18,847 nt of DNA from JBKPHS01 sp046729975 (GCA_046729975.1 JBKPHS010000023.1:1-18847); one strand, 5' to 3'; shown: positions 6,678 to 14,891, counted from the first letter of the stretch. Made by a program: numbers and translations. The notes: a model not told the origin generated them from the letters alone.

Positions 6678-7753
6678 GCATGGAGTTCACCTCACGGCTC
6701 CGGCAGATCCCGGTCTACCCGGCTGCCGAGACGTATTCGTACGAGGGGGAGATCGTCAAGCTCGCCTCCAACGAGACGCCGTGGCCGCCGCTGCCCGAGG
6801 TGATCGAGGCGGCCGCAAGCGTGCTGGGGGCCCTCAACCGCTACCCGGACCCGACCGCAGCGGCGCTGCGCCGGCGGCTGTCCGACCGCTACGACCTCCC
6901 GGTGGGCCGGATCGCGGTCGGCAACGGCTCCTGCGAGATCCTGCTCGCCGCGGCCGAGGCGATGCTGGAGCCCGGCGCGGAGGTCGTCTACGCGTGGCCG
7001 TCGTTCTCGATCTACCCGCACATCGCGGCCATGACCGGCGCCCGGGCGCTCACGCCACCCTTGACCCCGGACGCCCGCCACGACCTGGAGGCGATGGCGC
7101 GCGAGGTGACGGTCGCGACGCGCATCCTGATCGCATGCAACCCGAACAACCCGACCGCCACCGCGATCCCGGTGGCCGAGCTCGACGCATTCGTCGGCTC
7201 GCTTCCCCGCCACGTCTGCGTGATCGTCGACGAGGCGTACGTCGAGTTCTCGACTATCCAGGACCCCGACGAGTCGCTTCCACTACTCGAGCGCCACCCC
7301 AACCTCGTGCTGCTGCGCACGTTCTCGAAGGTCTACGGTCTCTGCGGCCTGCGGGTTGGGTACGCGCTTGCCGGCTCCGAGGACTTCCGGCTCGCCGTGG
7401 ACCGCGTGCGTCAGCCGTTCTCGGTCAATGCCGCCGCCCAGGCGGCGGCGGCGGAGGCGCTGCTGCACCAGGACGAGGTGGCGACACGGGTGGAGCGCAC
7501 GGCGGTGGAGCGCATGTTCGTCGAGGAGGCGCTCGCGGAGCTCGGGCTCGAGACCTCGGACAGCCAGGCCAACTTCTCCTGGGTCTCGCTGGGCGACCGC
7601 GACGAGGCCGCCGTGCTGAGTGGGCTCGCCGAGCGTGGCGTGATCGTGCGCGGCGGCACCGCACTCGGTCAGGCGGGTCACTTCCGCGTCAGCTACGGCA
7701 CGCGCCCCGAGAACGAGCGCTTCCTCCGGGCGCTCGCCGAAGTCATCAGCTGA
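6674..7753 (+). CDS. hisC: HisC-family PLP aminotransferase, likely aromatic/prephenate or histidinol-phosphate aminotransferase
   Basis: 359-residue fold-type I PLP enzyme. Seen: LASNETPWPPLPEVIEAA (30-47), RYPDPTAAALRRRLS, VGNGSCEILLAAAEA for the phosphate-binding region, NPNNPTAT (156-163), VDEAYVEF (185-192), the PLP lysine K219 in RTFSKVYGLCGLRVGYA, and a C-terminal FRVSYGT with the substrate carboxylate arginine. All are typical of HisC. The GTG at 6674 overlaps the aroH stop (GTGA); an ATG at 6680 is the alternative start. Its position between aroH and aroF/tyrA argues for transamination of prephenate, phenylpyruvate or 4-hydroxyphenylpyruvate, possibly alongside histidinol phosphate. 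HisC-like enzymes are known to serve both pathways, so the symbol marks family rather than proven substrate. Confidence 0.85.
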   Translation: MSMEFTSRLRQIPVYPAAETYSYEGEIVKLASNETPWPPLPEVIEAAASVLGALNRYPDPTAAALRRRLSDRYDLPVGRIAVGNGSCEILLAAAEAMLEPGAEVVYAWPSFSIYPHIAAMTGARALTPPLTPDARHDLEAMAREVTVATRILIACNPNNPTATAIPVAELDAFVGSLPRHVCVIVDEAYVEFSTIQDPDESLPLLERHPNLVLLRTFSKVYGLCGLRVGYALAGSEDFRLAVDRVRQPFSVNAAAQAAAAEALLHQDEVATRVERTAVERMFVEEALAELGLETSDSQANFSWVSLGDRDEAAVLSGLAERGVIVRGGTALGQAGHFRVSYGTRPENERFLRALAEVIS

Positions 7754-7767
7754 GCTGGCCGATGCGG

Positions 7768-7773
7768 TATAAG
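7768..7773 (+). promoter_or_regulatory. Possible -10 hexamer of the aroF leader transcript
   Basis: TATAAG stands out in a GC-rich context and lies 15 nt after the aminotransferase stop. Transcription from about 7780 would start at or just before the leader ATG (7783), giving a leaderless or nearly leaderless message, a common arrangement in actinobacteria. No good -35 hexamer is seen 16-18 nt upstream, so this is weak. Confidence 0.25.
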
Positions 7774-7782
7774 AGACGGCGG

Positions 7783-7875
7783 ATGTCTTGCGCCGGCACG
7801 CACCTGTTCTCGTACGCCGCCGATGGCGCGTACGCGCGTGCTGCCTTTTATCGCTGGGCCTGGCGATTTAGCTAG
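7783..7875 (+). CDS. Aromatic-rich leader peptide upstream of aroF (30 residues)
   Basis: ATG (7783) to TAG (7873-7875) encodes 30 residues beginning MSCAGTHLFSY and ending FYRWAWRFS. Eight residues are aromatic (F9, Y11, Y17, F22, Y23, W25, W27, F29), five of them in the last nine codons. It lies immediately upstream of DAHP synthase, the committed step feeding all three aromatic amino acids. Three aromatic codons are the AT-rich forms TTT, TAT and TTT, although the flanking genes nearly always use TTC and TAC; here the T's are needed to pair with the aroF ribosome binding site. An in-frame ATG at 7762 would give 37 residues (MRYKRRR added). No strong ribosome binding site is seen, so a leaderless start is possible. 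Leader peptides upstream of aro genes are known in other actinobacteria (for example corynebacterial aroF); this one is predicted from sequence alone. Confidence 0.8.
   Translation: MSCAGTHLFSYAADGAYARAAFYRWAWRFS
7811..7834 (+). promoter_or_regulatory. Hairpin inside the leader peptide coding region
   Basis: CGTACGC (7811-7817) pairs with GCGTACG (7828-7834), and GCC (7819-7821) with GGC (7825-7827), leaving one bulged C and a GAT loop: 10 bp in all. It spans codons for Tyr11 to Ala18. It could be an early pause hairpin synchronising ribosome and polymerase. It overlaps a perfect 12-bp palindrome GCGCGTACGCGC (7826-7837). Confidence 0.55.
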
Positions 7876-7974
7876 GCGTCCGGTCAGCGGCGACCGATGG
7901 CCGCTACCCCAACTCGAGCACCGGCCGGACGCCGTCCCCGCTCCGCACCAGTTCTAGGATTCCCAGCGAAAGGC
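7843..7974 (+). promoter_or_regulatory. Translational attenuator: leader codons pair with the aroF Shine-Dalgarno region
   Basis: GCCTTT (7843-7848, Ala21-Phe22 codons) pairs with AAAGGC (7969-7974), and CGCTGGG (7852-7858, Arg24, Trp25 and the first base of Ala26) pairs with CCCAGCG (7962-7968). This gives 13 perfect base pairs, nine of them G-C, with only the Tyr23 codon TAT (7849-7851) bulged. The 3' arm includes the aroF ribosome binding site GAAAGG (7968-7973). A ribosome stalled at the Phe/Tyr/Trp codons would occupy the 5' arm and free the site; one that finishes and leaves would let it be masked. Pairing is seen directly; mechanism is inferred. Confidence 0.75.
7875..7933 (+). promoter_or_regulatory. 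Nested stems within the aroF leader
   Basis: GGCGTCCGG (7875-7883, starting at the last base of the leader stop codon) is the exact reverse complement of CCGGACGCC (7925-7933), a 9-bp stem. Inside it AGCGGC (7886-7891) pairs with GCCGCT (7900-7905). Both fit without conflict inside the outer stem that masks the aroF ribosome binding site, shortening its loop. GGTC (7882-7885) with GACC (7892-7895) is a weaker alternative. Confidence 0.65.
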
Positions 7975-7979
7975 TTCGG

Positions 7980-9005
<1,026 letters not shown>

Positions 9006-9006
9006 C

Positions 9007-10083
9007 TTGCGCATAGCCGTCCTCGGCGTCGGGCTGATCGGCGGCTCGATCGGGCTTGCGGCCCGCGACCGGCTCGACGGCGCAGAGGTCACAGGCTTCG
9101 ATCCCGTGCCCGGCGTTCTCGACTCCGCGGCCGAGCGCGGGGCGATCGACCGGCCGGCGGAGTCTGTGCGAGCCGCCGTCGAGGGCGCGGACGCCTGCTT
9201 CGTCTGCGCGCCCGTGGGCGCCCTGGCGGAGCTGAGCGCCGACGCGCTTGCGGCCGCGGGGGAAACCTGCGTCGTCACCGATGTCGGCTCGACCAAGCGC
9301 GTGGTGGCCGCGGCCGCCTCAGACCCGCGCTTCGTGGGCGGACACCCCGTCGCGGGCGCCGAGACCTCGGGTGTCGAGGCGGCTCGTGAGGACCTCTTCG
9401 ACGGCGCAGCCTGGTACCTGACCCCCGGCGAGCGGACCGAGGGTCTCCTGTACGAGCGGCTGCACCGCATTCTCGTGAGCTTCGGAGCGCAGCCGATAGC
9501 GATCGATCCCGACACTCACGACCGGCTGCTCGCCACCGTCAGCCACCTGCCGCACGTGCTCGCCAACGTCCTGGTCTCACAGGCCGCGCGGACTCTCACG
9601 GACGTGGGTGAGGCGCTGCCGCGAGTGGGTCCGAGCTTTCGCGACGCGACGCGCGTGGCCGGCGCCAACCCGGCGATCTGGACCGACATCTACTCGGCCA
9701 ACCGCGAGGCGATAGCGGCGGAGATCGACGAGACGGTGGACCGTCTGCGGCACGTGGCGGCCGCGCTGCGCTCAGACGACGACCAGACCGTCGCCACCTG
9801 GAACGACGTCGCCCGCGACGACCGCAGGCGGCTGCTCGAGGCCGAGCTGGCCGGCGGCACAGTCCACGAGCTGCGCGTCTCGGTGCCCAACCGCCCGGGT
9901 ATCGTGGCGCAGGTGTCGGTGGCCCTCGGCAAGGCGGGCGTGAACATCCTCGACATGGCGCTGGCGCCCGCGCCGGACATGCGAACGGGTGCGATCACCT
10001 TCTGGATCGCGGGCGAGGAGCCCGCGGAACGCGCGCGCCGGCTGATCGAGGAGCTCGGCTTCCCCGTGGCTGAGCAGGAGTGA
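9007..10083 (+). CDS. tyrA: Prephenate dehydrogenase with C-terminal ACT domain
   Basis: Oxidative decarboxylation of prephenate (or arogenate) on the tyrosine branch. 358 residues. The N-terminal Rossmann motif is GVGLIG (7-12) in MRIAVLGVGLIGGS. Then come VTDVGSTKR (90-98), FVGGHPVAGAETSG (109-122, H113) and the helical domain SHLPHVLANVL with H180 and H183. The C-terminal ACT domain (about 287-356, HELRVSVPNRPGIVAQVSVA) suggests allosteric control by an amino acid, probably Tyr. The start is a TTG one base after the aroF stop, with only a weak AGG upstream, suggesting translation coupled to aroF. The stop overlaps the aroA start (GTGA). NAD versus NADP and prephenate versus arogenate preference cannot be read from the sequence. 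Confidence 0.94.
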   Translation: MRIAVLGVGLIGGSIGLAARDRLDGAEVTGFDPVPGVLDSAAERGAIDRPAESVRAAVEGADACFVCAPVGALAELSADALAAAGETCVVTDVGSTKRVVAAAASDPRFVGGHPVAGAETSGVEAAREDLFDGAAWYLTPGERTEGLLYERLHRILVSFGAQPIAIDPDTHDRLLATVSHLPHVLANVLVSQAARTLTDVGEALPRVGPSFRDATRVAGANPAIWTDIYSANREAIAAEIDETVDRLRHVAAALRSDDDQTVATWNDVARDDRRRLLEAELAGGTVHELRVSVPNRPGIVAQVSVALGKAGVNILDMALAPAPDMRTGAITFWIAGEEPAERARRLIEELGFPVAEQE

Positions 10084-11378
10084 CGCGCCGCTTCGGCCCT
10101 TCCGACGGGCTCAAGGGCACGGTCATGCCGCCGCCCGACAAGTCCATCTCGCACCGCGCAGCCCTGTTCGGCGCGATGGGCGACGAGCCCGTGGTCGTCC
10201 GCAACTACCTGCGCGCCGCGGACACGGAGTCGACGCTCGCGGCCATCCGCGCGCTCGGGGCTGGACTGGACGAGAGCGAGGACGGCGAGATCGTGATCCG
10301 GGGCGTCGGGCTTCGCACCGCGGCGCCGACGACCGGCGGCGAGGTGAACGTCGGCAACGCCGGCACCCTGCTTCGGATCCTGCCGGGATGGCTCGCGGGC
10401 CAGCCGGGTGGCATCTGGAGGCTGGACGGCGACGCCTCCATCCGGACGCGGCCGGTTGACCGCGTGGCCAAGCCGCTGCGGCTGATGGGCGCGGAGATCG
10501 AGGTGCGGGATGGTCGCCTGCCGCCGATGACGGTCCGCGGGGCCGAGCTGCGCGGCGTGGATTACGAGATGGAGGTCGCCACCGCGCAGGTCAAGTCGTG
10601 CGTCCTGATCGCAGGCATGCTCGCCGCGGGCCAGACCAGCGTCACGGAGCCGCAGATGAGCCGCGACCACACAGAGCGCCTGCTGCGCCGGGCGCGGGCG
10701 CCCTTCGAGCGCGACGGCCTGACGGTGCGCGTCTCGCAGGTCGACGAACTCGAGCTGGAGGACGTGACCGTGCCGGGCGACCCCTCGTCGGCAGCGTTCC
10801 TGGCCGCCGCGGCGTGCATCGTGCCCGGCTCGCGTCTGGTGATCGACCAGATGGCCCTCAACTGGACTCGCACGGGCTTCTTCCGCATCGCGCGGCGGAT
10901 GGAGGCGGTGATCGTGGGCGACCTCGAAGACCCGGACGACCCCTCGCCCGACAGCGAGCCGGTCGGCGATCTCGACGTGACCGCCGCTCCGCTCGTGGGA
11001 ACGACGGTCGAGCCGGACGAGGTGCCGCTCGCGATCGACGAGCTGCCGCTCGTGGCGCTGCTCGGATGCTTCGCCGAGGGCGAGACCGTGGTCCGCGGGG
11101 CCGAGGAGCTGCGCGTGAAGGAGACCGACCGCATCGAGGGCGTCGTGGAGGGGCTGCGTGGCCTCGGCGCGGACATAGAGGCGGCGCGCGACGGCTTCGT
11201 GGTGCGCGGCGGTGGCCTCGAGGGCGGCGCGCTCGACGCGCGCGGCGATCACCGGCTGGCGATGCTGGGCGCCGTTGCCGGGCTGGCGTCGCGGAGCGGG
11301 GTGGAGGTCGTCGGCATGGAGGCCGCCGCCGTCTCCTACCCGGGGTTCGAGGACGACCTCGCCCGGCTGACGGCGTAA
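10080..11378 (+). CDS. aroA: 3-phosphoshikimate 1-carboxyvinyltransferase (EPSP synthase)
   Basis: Transfers the enolpyruvyl group of PEP to shikimate 3-phosphate, the sixth shikimate-pathway step. 432 residues. Seen: PPPDKSISHRAALF (17-30), VGNAGTLLRILPGWLAG (91-107), DASIRTRPVDRVAKPL, SRDHTERLLRRA (194-205), NWTRTGFF (261-268), the catalytic aspartate in IDELPLVALL (D320), and LRVKETDRIEG with K347, E348 and R351. RDHTE and NWTR resemble the signature set given for class II EPSP synthases, while the K-S and A-Q-x-K motifs appear as PDKS and TAQVK, so it is class II-like with deviations. GTG at 10080 overlaps the tyrA stop by 4 nt; starting at the ATG at 10125 would remove the conserved GLKGTV strand. 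A 44-nt gap separates it from cmk. Confidence 0.95.
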   Translation: MTRRFGPSDGLKGTVMPPPDKSISHRAALFGAMGDEPVVVRNYLRAADTESTLAAIRALGAGLDESEDGEIVIRGVGLRTAAPTTGGEVNVGNAGTLLRILPGWLAGQPGGIWRLDGDASIRTRPVDRVAKPLRLMGAEIEVRDGRLPPMTVRGAELRGVDYEMEVATAQVKSCVLIAGMLAAGQTSVTEPQMSRDHTERLLRRARAPFERDGLTVRVSQVDELELEDVTVPGDPSSAAFLAAAACIVPGSRLVIDQMALNWTRTGFFRIARRMEAVIVGDLEDPDDPSPDSEPVGDLDVTAAPLVGTTVEPDEVPLAIDELPLVALLGCFAEGETVVRGAEELRVKETDRIEGVVEGLRGLGADIEAARDGFVVRGGGLEGGALDARGDHRLAMLGAVAGLASRSGVEVVGMEAAAVSYPGFEDDLARLTA

Positions 11379-11422
11379 GCCTAGGGCGTCCCGCCCGCAG
11401 CCCGAAAGTAGCCTTCGCCTCA

Positions 11423-12037
11423 ATGGTCGTGGCCATCGACGGACCCGCCGGTGCGGGAAAGAGCACTGTCGCGCGCGAGCTCGCGCGCCGGCTCGGCTTC
11501 ACGTATCTCGACTCGGGCGCCATGTACCGCGCCGTCGCGCTGGCCGTCCTCGAGCGCGACGGCCGGCCCGCCGACCGCGCACGCGAGCTCACGATCGAGC
11601 TGGGGGAGCGGGTGATCGCGAACGGCCGGGACGTGACCGACGAGATCCGTACGCCGGAGGCTTCCGAGGCCGCGTCGCGCATCGCCACGGACAAGGACGT
11701 GCGAAGCGCTCTCGTGGACAAGCAGCACGCCCTGCTGCGGGAGGGCGACTGGGTCGCGGAGGGGCGCGACATCGGAACCGTGGTCGCGCCCGGCGCGGAC
11801 CTGAAGATCTTCCTGACCGCGAGCCCCGAGCAGCGCGCCCGCCGGCGCGCGGCGGATCTCGGCGCGGACTGGCGCGTCGTCATGCGCGACCAGGCACTGC
11901 GCGACGAGCAGGACGAGAGCCGCGAGCACTCTCCGCTCCGCTCCGCGCCCGACGCGATAGAGCTGGACACGACTGACCGCACCGTCGAGGACGTCGTCTC
12001 GCAGATCGCAGATCTCGTCCGCCGGGCCAAGCCGTAG
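11423..12037 (+). CDS. cmk: Cytidylate kinase
   Basis: Phosphorylates CMP/dCMP with ATP. 204 residues, slightly shorter than the usual 215-230. P-loop IDGPAGAGKST (5-15), YLDSGAMYRAVAL (28-40), the family-specific AEGRDIGTVV (112-121), LKIFLTASPEQRARRRA (127-143) for the lid, and RDEQDESREHSPLRSAPDA (160-178). The ATG at 11423 is chosen because the P-loop must begin within a few residues; upstream sequence in this frame is the aroA shadow. The stop TAG shares its G with the GTG start of der (TAGTG), so the two are coupled. aroA-cmk-der order is common in bacteria, supporting one transcript. Confidence 0.94.
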   Translation: MVVAIDGPAGAGKSTVARELARRLGFTYLDSGAMYRAVALAVLERDGRPADRARELTIELGERVIANGRDVTDEIRTPEASEAASRIATDKDVRSALVDKQHALLREGDWVAEGRDIGTVVAPGADLKIFLTASPEQRARRRAADLGADWRVVMRDQALRDEQDESREHSPLRSAPDAIELDTTDRTVEDVVSQIADLVRRAKP

Positions 12038-13362
12038 TGGCACTGCCCAAGGTGGCCGTCGTCGGCTACCCGAACGTCGGCAAGTCCACGCTCGTCAACC
12101 GCCTGAGCGGCACGCGCGAGGCCGTGGTGCACGAGCAGTCGGGAGTCACTCGCGACCGCAAGGAGATCGAGACCGACTGGGCCGGCCGCACGTTCCTTCT
12201 GATCGACACCGGCGGGGTGGACCTGGCGGAGCGCGGCGACCTGCCAAAAGCCGTACAGGAGCAGGCGCGCCAAGCCCTCGCCGAGTCGGACGTGGCCGTG
12301 CTCGTCGTGGACGCTCGCTCGGGAGTTCGCCCCGGCGACGCGGAGCTGGCCCGGGAGCTGATGCGCTCGGACGTGCCCGTGATCGTGGCCGCCAACAAGG
12401 TCGACGACGCCCAGTCGATCCCGCTTGCGGCCGAGTTCTACGCACTCGGGCTGGGCGATCCGGTGCCGGTCTCGGCGGTCCAGGGGCTCGGCTCCGGGGA
12501 CCTGCTCGATCGGGTCGCCGAGCGGCTGGGCGAGCTCGAGGAGCACCCGGAGGACGTGGCCGTAAGGCTTGCCGTGATCGGGCGCCCGAACGTCGGCAAG
12601 TCCTCGCTCGTCAACGCCTTCCTCGGTGAGGAGCGCGTGATCGTCTCCGAGCAGGCGGGCACGACCCGCGACGCGATCGACACGCGCCTCGAGGTGGACG
12701 GCCGGCCGGTCGTGCTCGTCGACACCGCGGGTCTCCGCCGCCGCACGAAGGTCGCGGGCACCGTGGACTACTACGCGCAGCTTCGCTCCGAGCGAGCCGC
12801 GGAGCGCGCGGACGTGGCGATCGTCGTTTGCGACGCGACGGAGGGGGTCACAACCGAGGACCTCCGCGTGGCCGAGCTCGCGATGAAGAACAACTGCGCC
12901 ACGCTGATCGTGCTGAACAAGTGGGACGTCGGCGACACCGACCTCGAGGACGCCAAGGCGCGCGTCGCGCAGAAGCTGCGCCAGCGGCCGAAGGTGATCA
13001 CTGCATCGGCCAAGACAGGCCGCAACATGGAGCGCGTGCTGACCGAGGCTCTACGCCTCGGGGACCGGCTGGGCGAGCGGATTCCGACCCCCGAGCTGAA
13101 CCGCTTCCTCTCCGACCTGCAGGCCGCGCGGGAGCCTCCGGCGGTGCGCGGCCGGCGCCTCCGCCTCTACTACATGGCCCAGTACGGCGTGCGGCCGCCG
13201 CGCTTCGCGGTGCAGGTGAACGACCGCGGCCGAGTGACGCGCGACTACGCCTTCTTCATGGAGAATCGCCTGCGGGTTCGATACAGCCTGGAGGGCATTC
13301 CGCTGGTGATCGACTTCAAGGGCCGAGACGGCGGGCGGGGGACAGGAGGCCGCAGGGAGTGA
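12037..13362 (+). CDS. der: Ribosome biogenesis GTPase Der (EngA)
   Basis: Tandem-domain GTPase needed for late 50S subunit assembly. 441 residues. First G domain: GYPNVGKS (10-17), GVTRDR (36-41), DTGG (57-60), NKVD (120-123). Second G domain: GRPNVGKS (182-189), GTTRDA (208-213), DTAG (229-232), NKWD (294-297) and SAK (324-326). The KH-like C-terminal domain (about 350-427) includes YYMAQYGVRPPRFAVQVN and NRLRVRYSLEGIPLVI. All five G motifs are intact in both domains. It starts with GTG sharing one base with the cmk stop, and its stop overlaps the next gene's start (GTGA). A short basic Gly/Arg tail ends the protein. Confidence 0.97.
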   Translation: MALPKVAVVGYPNVGKSTLVNRLSGTREAVVHEQSGVTRDRKEIETDWAGRTFLLIDTGGVDLAERGDLPKAVQEQARQALAESDVAVLVVDARSGVRPGDAELARELMRSDVPVIVAANKVDDAQSIPLAAEFYALGLGDPVPVSAVQGLGSGDLLDRVAERLGELEEHPEDVAVRLAVIGRPNVGKSSLVNAFLGEERVIVSEQAGTTRDAIDTRLEVDGRPVVLVDTAGLRRRTKVAGTVDYYAQLRSERAAERADVAIVVCDATEGVTTEDLRVAELAMKNNCATLIVLNKWDVGDTDLEDAKARVAQKLRQRPKVITASAKTGRNMERVLTEALRLGDRLGERIPTPELNRFLSDLQAAREPPAVRGRRLRLYYMAQYGVRPPRFAVQVNDRGRVTRDYAFFMENRLRVRYSLEGIPLVIDFKGRDGGRGTGGRRE

Positions 13363-14891
13363 GGGCCAGGGACTGGCTCCTCGGGCTCGCGGTCGCCGCC
13401 GCGGCGGTCTTCGCCGGCCTGACGTTGTCGAGCGCGAGCGACGCGCCGCCCGATCGCGCCGCCCGCTTCGTGCGAAGCAGCGCGGTCGCCTACCTGCACC
13501 TCTCGAGCGACCTGGAGGGCGAGCAGTGGAGGCGGGCGAACCGGCTGGCGGAGGAGCTTCCAACGCTCGCGCTCGTGCGAAACGACGTGCTGCGTCCTCG
13601 GCTCGCCGCGGTTCTCGGAGGGCTCGACCTCGATCGCGACGTGCGTCCCTGGCTCGGCGAAGAGGCCGCGCTCGCGTACGTCCCGGTCGGGACCGCCCAG
13701 CCGGAGCAGCTCGCTCTCCTCTCGACGAAGGACGAGCAGGCGTCCCGGCGGTCCCTCGGCGAGGCGGGCTTCCGCCCGGCGGTGCGCTACCGGGGCGTCC
13801 AGCTGCTCGCCGCGGATGAGCGACGCGCCGCGATAGCCGACGACTTCGTGATGCTCGGCTCCGACGTGCAGGTCCGTCGCGCGCTCGACGTGCACGCGGA
13901 CGCCGGCCCGGCTCTTGCCGACAACGACGAGTACAGGCGCCTGCGCGACGGCCTCCCTGACGAGCGGTTGGCCCACGCCTACCTGGCCCGCGGGACGATT
14001 CAGACCAGGTTCGCGGGCCCGGCCGCGCTGCTGGCCGGGGCAGCGCGGGCGCAGTCGCTCGAGGCGGGCGTCCTTGGCCTGTCACTCGGGGACGAGCGCG
14101 GCCGGCTTTCCTTTCGCGGGCTCATATCGAGCGGCTCCGAGTGCGGGTCCGACGCCGATGGCGACTCCTCGCTGGTCGGCCAGGCCTCGGGCGAGCCGGC
14201 GGCGGTGCTCGGCGTCTCGGACGTGCGGTGCCTGCTGACCGAGGGCATCGACACGCCCGGCGAGTCTCGCATCGGCCGGGCGCTGCGCGACTTCCTGGCG
14301 AGCGTCCAGCGAAGCGGCGTCAGCCTCCAGCGGGAGCTGCTGCCGCTCCTGGCGGGGGAGACGCAGTTGATCGTCAGCCCGGGCGATCCGGCTCCCGTGG
14401 TGACGCTGATCGTGGACGGCGTGGACGAGCGGCAGGCGCTCGCGACGCTCGGCAAGCTGCAGCCGGCGATCCTGAGCGTGCTCCGGCCGCAGCGGGCGGG
14501 GCGGGCCGCATCTTTCGGCGCCCGCAGGGTCGGCGACGTGAACGCCCTCACGGCGGATCTCTCACCCGGGCTCGAGCTCAGCTACGCCGCGTTTGACGGG
14601 AAGCTGGTCGCCTCCACCTCGCTGAAGGGCATCGAGTCGGTGCGCGAGGGCGAGGGGCCCGACGAGACCGACGACTTCCAGCTGGTGCTGGGAGACCGCC
14701 CGGACGAGCCGTCGGCTGTACTCTTCCTCGACTTCGACAAGCTCCTCGCGCTTGCCGACCAGGTAGGACTGGCAGCTAATCCGGCGTATCTGGCCGTACG
14801 GGACGACCTCCAGAAGCTTGGCGTCGCCGGTGGCTACATTTCGCGCGGGGAGGAAGACATGAACGCGGAGCTTCTCTTCAAGAACCCATGA
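13359..14891 (+). CDS. DUF3352-like membrane-anchored protein of unknown function
   Basis: 510 residues from a GTG that overlaps the der stop (GTGA), preceded by a good ribosome binding site AGGAGG (13344-13349) 9 nt upstream. The N-terminus MRARDWLLGLAVAAAAVFAG has a single hydrophobic stretch (about 6-23), so the bulk is probably extracytoplasmic and membrane-anchored, or a cleaved signal peptide. The rest is a soluble alpha/beta protein with phrases such as FVRSSAVAYLHLSSDLEGEQW, WLGEEAALAYVPVG, LLPLLAGETQLIVS and a C-terminal GGYISRGEEDMNAELLF, which I associate with DUF3352 proteins of actinobacteria. No catalytic motif is recognised. It is wedged between der and metK with 4-nt overlaps on both sides, so it is co-expressed with core genes. 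Family label is moderately sure; function unknown. Confidence 0.8.
   Translation: MRARDWLLGLAVAAAAVFAGLTLSSASDAPPDRAARFVRSSAVAYLHLSSDLEGEQWRRANRLAEELPTLALVRNDVLRPRLAAVLGGLDLDRDVRPWLGEEAALAYVPVGTAQPEQLALLSTKDEQASRRSLGEAGFRPAVRYRGVQLLAADERRAAIADDFVMLGSDVQVRRALDVHADAGPALADNDEYRRLRDGLPDERLAHAYLARGTIQTRFAGPAALLAGAARAQSLEAGVLGLSLGDERGRLSFRGLISSGSECGSDADGDSSLVGQASGEPAAVLGVSDVRCLLTEGIDTPGESRIGRALRDFLASVQRSGVSLQRELLPLLAGETQLIVSPGDPAPVVTLIVDGVDERQALATLGKLQPAILSVLRPQRAGRAASFGARRVGDVNALTADLSPGLELSYAAFDGKLVASTSLKGIESVREGEGPDETDDFQLVLGDRPDEPSAVLFLDFDKLLALADQVGLAANPAYLAVRDDLQKLGVAGGYISRGEEDMNAELLFKNP

Noticed and set aside
7811..7849. Intrinsic terminator for the aroH-aminotransferase transcript (hairpin 7811-7834 followed by TTTT at 7846-7849)
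   Set aside because: The T-run is 11 nt beyond the stem, too far for a standard terminator, and those T's form the Phe22 codon and part of the arm that pairs with the aroF ribosome binding site. The attenuator reading explains more of the sequence.
7754..7979. T-box or other tRNA-binding riboswitch before aroF
   Set aside because: No T-box consensus sequence or specifier-loop arrangement is visible, whereas a short ORF with clustered aromatic codons is.
9690..11423. 577-codon minus-strand frame opposite tyrA/aroA
   Set aside because: Its translation is Arg/His/Ala-rich noise, and the plus strand encodes two clear enzymes with conserved catalytic residues.
10858..12546. 562-codon minus-strand frame across aroA, cmk and der
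   Set aside because: Spans three real plus-strand genes with intact motifs; the translation has long Arg/Pro/Ser runs and no domain.
14850..14888. SAM riboswitch upstream of metK
   Set aside because: metK overlaps the preceding gene by 4 nt and the upstream sequence is coding for the DUF3352 protein; no riboswitch core is seen.
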